Shown here piece after piece: positions 60,185 to 64,000 of a stretch of DNA of 64,000 nucleotides. How positions within the stretch are numbered: the first letter of the stretch is position 1; the number at the start of each line of letters is the position of its first letter. The notes below the pieces were generated by a model that was not told the origin of the DNA, ran no database searches, and saw nothing but the letters and a program-made list of their open reading frames with translations. A program made the translations under genes and the position numbers. Source of the DNA: CAZDCD01 sp964503885 (GTDB taxonomy: Bacteria > Bacteroidota > Bacteroidia > Bacteroidales > UBA10428); NCBI GenBank assembly GCA_964503885.1, contig CAZDCD010000009.1, positions 62,001 through 126,000 on the forward strand, written 5' to 3'.

Positions 60185-60916
60185 ATGCAAATCACAAAAG
60201 ATATGCTTATGGCAGATGTTATTCATACGAATTACCTTCTTCTGAATGTTATTTCCAGGTTTGAGATCGGGCTTGGATTCGGAAATAAGACTGTGGATGA
60301 AGTTTGCAAGGAGAATGGTGTAAACATCGATTTTTTTCTCGACATAGTGAATTCATTTCATGATCCTGATTTTTTTCCGGACAAGGAGCTTCAGAAATTT
60401 TCTGTTGATCTTATAATTAAATACTTAAGACAAACACACGATTATTACCTTAAAATAAAAATTCCGGAAATAGAATCGATGATCAATATACTGATTGATT
60501 CATCCACCGAAGAAAACAGGGAAAGTCTTTCGGTGATTAACCGATTTTTCAGTGAGTATAAGAAAGAACTTATTGCCCATATCCTCAGAGAGGAAGATAT
60601 GGTGATTCCTTATATCCTCGGGGTGAATGATGCAATTAACGGAACCACAGAACCGGATGAAGTCGATACAACCCTTACATCGTATTCTATCGATGATTTT
60701 GCCGATGAACATAATAACGTAGAAGACAAGCTGTCTGATCTTAAGAACATCATTATAAAATTTCTGCCACCGGTGCATGATTTCGTGACCTGCAACAATA
60801 TCCTCATCGAACTTTTCAGGCTGGAGAAAGACCTCAACAACCATGCACGAATCGAAGATAAAGTGCTGATACCTAAAGTGAGGATTATGGAAACCGCGTT
60901 AACCGGAAGGCAATAA
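60185..60916 (+). CDS. Hemerythrin-domain protein of the RIC/YtfE/ScdA type, without N-terminal cysteines
   Basis: This 243-residue protein resembles RIC proteins, which repair iron-sulfur clusters after nitric oxide or oxidative damage. The N-terminal DUF542-like part (residues 5-55; DVIHTNYLLLNVISRFEIGLGFG) keeps the fold but has GLGFG where ScdA/YtfE have a Cys-Cys motif. The hemerythrin domain (about 85-235) shows di-iron ligand candidates in HDYYLKIKIPEIE, ELIAHILREEDM, DEHNNVED and LNNHARIEDKVLIP. So iron binding is likely retained while the cysteine function is lost. The gene is 4 bases ahead of a LuxR-type regulator and clearly in one operon with it. Confidence 0.85.
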   Translation: MQITKDMLMADVIHTNYLLLNVISRFEIGLGFGNKTVDEVCKENGVNIDFFLDIVNSFHDPDFFPDKELQKFSVDLIIKYLRQTHDYYLKIKIPEIESMINILIDSSTEENRESLSVINRFFSEYKKELIAHILREEDMVIPYILGVNDAINGTTEPDEVDTTLTSYSIDDFADEHNNVEDKLSDLKNIIIKFLPPVHDFVTCNNILIELFRLEKDLNNHARIEDKVLIPKVRIMETALTGRQ

Positions 60917-60920
60917 TACC

Positions 60921-61502
60921 ATGGTAACCGTTTGTATCATAGAATCTTCATTTCTTTTGCGGCTCGCTATGAAAAGAGTCTTCCAGTCGATCGACAGCAG
61001 TATTGTATTCCATGAACTATCTTCGACAAGGGATTTCAGGTGTGACCCTGAATCAGCCTTACCCACAGTTCTCGTGGTTGGTGAGGCTTCAGGGGGCGCC
61101 GAAGAGATCATTCATGAGGTAAAACAGAAAGGCTGCAAAACCCTTCTGCTTACACATAACTCCATAGCTGATACCAATGCCGACGGAGCCATATCAGTGA
61201 ATGATGATCCGGAGACCATATATAAAAAAGTGCAGCAAATCATTCATAACGGACCTGAGACCGATCCGGACATAATCCCGGCAAAATCATTAAGCGATCG
61301 TGAAACCGATGTATTAAAATATGTTGCTCTTGGATTTACAAATAAAGAAATAGCGGATAAGCTTTTCATCAGTACCCATACCGTAATCACACACAGAAAG
61401 AATATTTCCTCAAAACTGGGTATCAAAACCATCGCCGGGTTTACTGCCTACGCACTAATCAACCATATCATTGTGGCATCGGAGACCCGGCAAACACGCT
61501 GA
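60921..61502 (+). CDS. LuxR/NarL-type regulator with degenerate receiver domain
   Basis: A 193-residue response-regulator-like protein. The C-terminal 62 residues are a GerE/LuxR helix-turn-helix (LSDRETDVLKYVALGFTNKEIADKLFISTHTVITHRKNISSKLGI). The N-terminal 115 residues have the receiver fold outline, but the acidic pocket is reduced (VCIIESS) and the phospho-Asp position reads VLVVGEASGG, with no Asp. It is thus unlikely to be controlled by a histidine kinase; regulation by protein contact or level is inferred. The pairing with the hemerythrin gene suggests that it governs the same stress response. Confidence 0.86.
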   Translation: MVTVCIIESSFLLRLAMKRVFQSIDSSIVFHELSSTRDFRCDPESALPTVLVVGEASGGAEEIIHEVKQKGCKTLLLTHNSIADTNADGAISVNDDPETIYKKVQQIIHNGPETDPDIIPAKSLSDRETDVLKYVALGFTNKEIADKLFISTHTVITHRKNISSKLGIKTIAGFTAYALINHIIVASETRQTR

Positions 61503-61503
61503 T

Positions 61504-62208
61504 TCATACTTTTTTTAAAAACAATCTGAAAAGCAGGCTTATTGTCACCAGATGTACACAAATTCCCGCCACCAGGGTTAGAGAAAAAAACAGGTGATCA
61601 TTCACGGTTTCCATGATCATATAGGTCCAGAATGGCGGAATAACTCCAAATACGAATTTCCAACCCTGAGGAATAAAAAAAGCAGCCACCGGAAGAAACA
61701 AAAGAAAATTCGACAATTTCATGATGGTCACCCCTTCAACCTTATTCCGTGCAAATGTCACACTGAGCAGGGTAATAACAGGGGGCAGCATGGCAAATAA
61801 AACCGATGCTGCAGCTTTTTGCCACAGATGCATACCAGAGGGTCCGGATGTAACAAGCACAAGCAGGGAAAAAAACCATGAAAATACCATCAAAAATCCG
61901 AGCCTGTACATAAAAAAACGGGTAACCGAAACCGGCAATACCCTGTACATCACAAAAATCCCTTCGTCCTTTTCGTCCAGCATAACAAACGAGAAAAGAA
62001 AAGCCGGAAATGAAGCAATAACAAGGCAAATCATGGTAATGATCAGGAATTGATAATCAGCGATAAGCGGCAATGCACTAACAAGCCAAGGAAGTCCGAA
62101 ATGTAAGATAATAATCATGACAAAAGGGATAAAAAACATGATCTTTAATATTTCATCGCGGAAAATATTCTTAAAATCATTACCTATGAGTGCCTTAATA
62201 TTTTTCAT
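61504..62208 (-). CDS. ABC-2 type transporter permease subunit
   Basis: A 234-residue membrane protein with six predicted helices, beginning with a soluble stretch (MKNIKALIGNDFKNIFRDEILK) typical of ABC-2 permeases. It pairs with the second permease at 62217 and the ATPase at 62921. The set resembles the two-permease export systems annotated as fluoroquinolone or drug exporters, but I cannot support a substrate. It is the last gene of the operon, 8 bases after the second permease gene, and its stop abuts the LuxR gene stop on the other strand (one base between). Confidence 0.8.
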   Translation of the reverse strand: MKNIKALIGNDFKNIFRDEILKIMFFIPFVMIIILHFGLPWLVSALPLIADYQFLIITMICLVIASFPAFLFSFVMLDEKDEGIFVMYRVLPVSVTRFFMYRLGFLMVFSWFFSLLVLVTSGPSGMHLWQKAAASVLFAMLPPVITLLSVTFARNKVEGVTIMKLSNFLLFLPVAAFFIPQGWKFVFGVIPPFWTYMIMETVNDHLFFSLTLVAGICVHLVTISLLFRLFLKKV

Positions 62209-62216
62209 GACGTGTA

Positions 62217-62924
62217 TTAAATTCTTCCGGCTACATACCTGATAAAATGTTTCCTGGCATACATATAGGATATTGCTACTGAGAGCAGCAAAATGCCAAA
62301 GCCATAGATTATGTTGCCCATGCTGCCTTTTTCAAAAGCCGCTTCGAAAAGGATCAGGGATCCCCGGGTTGGGATAAGATAAACAAGCAGAGAATGAAAA
62401 ATCCCATAGAAATCGGCCAGCGGAAATACGGCCGGGAACATAAATAACGGAATGATAACCATATACTGATTAAAGGTCCTGACTCTTGCGACTCCGATGA
62501 AGCCGATAAATATAAATAACAGCGACGATAACAATAGAGCAAAGACCAGGTAGACATAATCGATATCCCAACCATGTCCTACTATGGCCATCACTGTACC
62601 GCAGAACAGTGAGATTAAGCTGAGCGAGACGGCTTTTGACCATAAATATTGCCAGGGTTTTATGGGCGTAACGGTAATGGCCTGAAGGGTATTGGCGTCT
62701 TTTTCAAACAACACCATTGCCCCGATAAAAATAAATCCCAGCATTGTGGGATCGGTAAAAAGCAATGTTACCAGCACCTCGGTAATGCCTGCCCCCGGCA
62801 CCAGCTTTAGGATCAACGTATACAGAAGAGTAACAACGAGAGCTACCGTAACAATCTGATAGCGAACTGCAAACAACAGATCCCATTTAATACATACCAG
62901 CAATTTTCTGACTTCCCTGTTCAT
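62217..62924 (-). CDS. ABC-2 type transporter permease subunit
   Basis: A 235-residue membrane protein with about six helices; the LFCGTVMAIVGHGWDID segment and the Tyr/Arg-rich C-terminus fit the ABC-2 permease fold. It begins MNREVRKLLVCIKWDLLFAVRYQ and ends YMYARKHFIRYVAGRI. Its start overlaps the ATPase gene stop by 4 bases. It forms a heteromeric exporter with its neighbour; substrate unknown. Confidence 0.8.
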   Translation of the reverse strand: MNREVRKLLVCIKWDLLFAVRYQIVTVALVVTLLYTLILKLVPGAGITEVLVTLLFTDPTMLGFIFIGAMVLFEKDANTLQAITVTPIKPWQYLWSKAVSLSLISLFCGTVMAIVGHGWDIDYVYLVFALLLSSLLFIFIGFIGVARVRTFNQYMVIIPLFMFPAVFPLADFYGIFHSLLVYLIPTRGSLILFEAAFEKGSMGNIIYGFGILLLSVAISYMYARKHFIRYVAGRI

Positions 62925-63790
62925 AATCGAATGCCGTTTTGAGCCAGGCTTTTGCCGGTTACCCTGATGAACACATCATCGAGTGTGGCTTCTTCAGAGT
63001 GAATGGAAATCAGCTTCTTATTTTTAAGGATATCCAGGAATGCACCGTCAGAGCCTATTGCATCCATATCAAATTCCTTCAGCTGAGGGGTTCCGTTCAT
63101 ATATTCCACTTTTATAGTCCGACTGCCGTTCTGCAGCTTCAACTGGTGGGGTGAATCGATAATTTTCAACTCACCTTCGGAAATGAAGGCTACCCTGTCA
63201 CAAAGCTCATCGGCATCATACATGTTATGGGTGGTCAGGAAAATGGTTTTTCCTTCCCTTTTCAGGTTCAGGATAATATCCTTAATATTCCTGGCGTTTA
63301 CCGGGTCCAGACCCGTTGTAGGTTCATCGAGAAACAGCAGGATCGGACTGTGCAGCAGGGAACGTACAAAATTCAATCTCATTTTCATTCCCTTTGAATA
63401 GCTTTCCACTTTCTTATCGGCATCTGCTTTCAGATCAACCATGCTGAGCAGATCAGCGGCTTTACGCACCGGAACATTGTAAAATGTCGAAAAATATTCC
63501 AGGTTTTCTTTGCCGGTAAGCTTCAGGTAATGATTGGGTAATTCAAAGCTAATACCTATTTTGTCGTAGTATGATGATTCCCAGCTTTTCAGGTTTTTAC
63601 CAAGCACCTTTATTTCACCGGAATACCCGGTAAGCAGTCCGATCAGTATTTTTTGGGTCGTACTTTTGCCGGCGCCGCTTGGTCCCAGAAATCCAAAAAT
63701 TTCACCTGCGCTTACTGAAAAGCTCAGTGTTTTAACTGCCTGTTCTTTACTTCCTTTGTAGGCATAACTCAGATTTTTAACTTCAATCAT
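62921..63790 (-). CDS. ABC transporter ATP-binding protein
   Basis: A 289-residue ATPase of the drug/exporter-type ABC family. It has Walker A FLGPSGAGKSTTQKILIGLL, the signature YSKGMKMRLNFVRSLLHSPI, Walker B LLFLDEPTTGLDPVN and the switch LTTHNMYDADELC. The last 75 residues are the C-terminal extension (EEATLDDVFIRVTGKSL) common to ABC-2 exporter ATPases. It is the first complete gene of the operon. Upstream by 3 bases lies a gene cut by the window edge. Confidence 0.92.
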   Translation of the reverse strand: MIEVKNLSYAYKGSKEQAVKTLSFSVSAGEIFGFLGPSGAGKSTTQKILIGLLTGYSGEIKVLGKNLKSWESSYYDKIGISFELPNHYLKLTGKENLEYFSTFYNVPVRKAADLLSMVDLKADADKKVESYSKGMKMRLNFVRSLLHSPILLFLDEPTTGLDPVNARNIKDIILNLKREGKTIFLTTHNMYDADELCDRVAFISEGELKIIDSPHQLKLQNGSRTIKVEYMNGTPQLKEFDMDAIGSDGAFLDILKNKKLISIHSEEATLDDVFIRVTGKSLAQNGIRL

Positions 63791-63793
63791 GGT

Positions 63794-64000
63794 TTACCGC
63801 TTAAATTGCCTGCAATATCCATATTCCAATAGGGTTGCGAAACTTTTCACAATGTTCATGATCTCTTCTTCGCTCATTGTAAATACGAGCCGTTTTTCCC
63901 GTATATTTTTCCCAAAATCAAGACCAAACTTGCGTTCTATGTACTCATAAATACCTATCTGAACCTGCATGATCATGAATGATACATAGTCGATATCGAT
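63794..64000 (-). CDS. Uncharacterised protein, C-terminal part (cut by window edge), possibly TetR-like regulator
   Basis: The minus-strand frame is open to the right edge, and its visible 68 residues begin IDIDYVSFMIMQVQ and end ATLLEYGYCRQFKR. An internal ATG (63976) is not a credible start, since coding-like sequence continues before it. The helical, Met/Tyr/Phe-rich text (GIYEYIERKFGLDFGKN) resembles the ligand-binding C-terminus of TetR-family regulators, which often precede ABC exporters, but this is a weak resemblance. The stop lies 3 bases before the ATPase start, so it is in the same operon. Confidence 0.45.
   Translation of the reverse strand: MDIDYVSFMIMQVQIGIYEYIERKFGLDFGKNIREKRLVFTMSEEEIMNIVKSFATLLEYGYCRQFKR

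Noticed and set aside
1..64000. CRISPR array, insertion sequence, prophage, tRNA or rRNA genes
   Set aside because: No regularly spaced repeats, transposase or integrase motifs, or tRNA-like cloverleaf or rRNA stretches were seen in the intergenic regions.

Overview
This window looks like a chromosomal segment from a member of the phylum Bacteroidota, probably class Bacteroidia. Four kinds of evidence point there. First, it holds families largely confined to that phylum: DUF4270 and DUF5686 proteins, a CCDC81-type HU/SPOR fusion, a type III glutamine synthetase, a C-terminal type IX secretion signal and a PorE-like OmpA protein. Second, RecQ and Lgt have the extra segments typical of Bacteroidota. 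Third, the promoters are of the Bacteroidota type (TTTG, about 19 bases, TAnnTTTG); two match exactly, upstream of rplU and of the lipoprotein gene at 52317. Fourth, the composition is AT-leaning, with A/T-rich intergenic stretches. I found no rRNA, tRNA, CRISPR array, insertion sequence or prophage.

Layout. 1-9627: nucleotide-sugar genes for surface polysaccharide. They include four steps from UDP-GlcNAc to UDP-GlcNAc3NAcA (dehydrogenase, WlbA-type oxidase, aminotransferase, acetyltransferase), the GDP-fucose pair gmd/fcl, galE and rfbB. A divergent HU-SPOR gene splits the set. 9628-13671 (minus): glmS, a DUF4270 lipoprotein and a GT5-like protein. 13885-17093 (plus): panC, panD, rfaE2 and radA. 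17257-19523 (minus): serS, and the rpmA/rplU ribosomal pair with a clear terminator. 19803-28150: a bifunctional nuclease, a large multi-PAS hybrid kinase, a membrane glycosyltransferase, a T9SS cargo protein, a NUDIX hydrolase and a DUF3109 protein. 28612-34879: type III and type I glutamine synthetases in tandem, the PorE-like protein and a small cysteine-cluster protein.

34876-41953 (minus): a lipoprotein, der, era, a DUF5686 outer-membrane protein, lptB and tatC. 42212-47551: recQ, a Crp-type regulator and a CAP-domain protein of unknown role. 47652-52150 (minus): gpmA, a metal permease with an HMA tail, a zinc-type CDF exporter, a truncated flavodoxin and lgt. 52317-56796: an Ig-like lipoprotein, a CrtI-like oxidoreductase, comF and osmC.

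56950-61502 is the most unusual part, a metal and oxidative or nitrosative stress neighbourhood. It has a second Crp-type regulator, a DtxR/MntR regulator with a perfect palindrome at its promoter, and the remains of a ZIP (ZupT-like) metal importer with nearly all its middle deleted. It also has a CDF exporter with a non-zinc-type metal site and a RIC-like hemerythrin protein lacking the usual cysteines, followed by a LuxR regulator with a degenerate receiver. A second palindrome precedes the hemerythrin gene. 61504-64000 (minus): a three-gene ABC exporter and the end of an upstream gene cut by the window edge.

Most of the window is ordinary core genome. I see no clear undescribed defence or mobile system. 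The best leads are the stress/metal neighbourhood, the two decayed genes, the CAP-domain protein and the GC-rich palindromic element near 40270.
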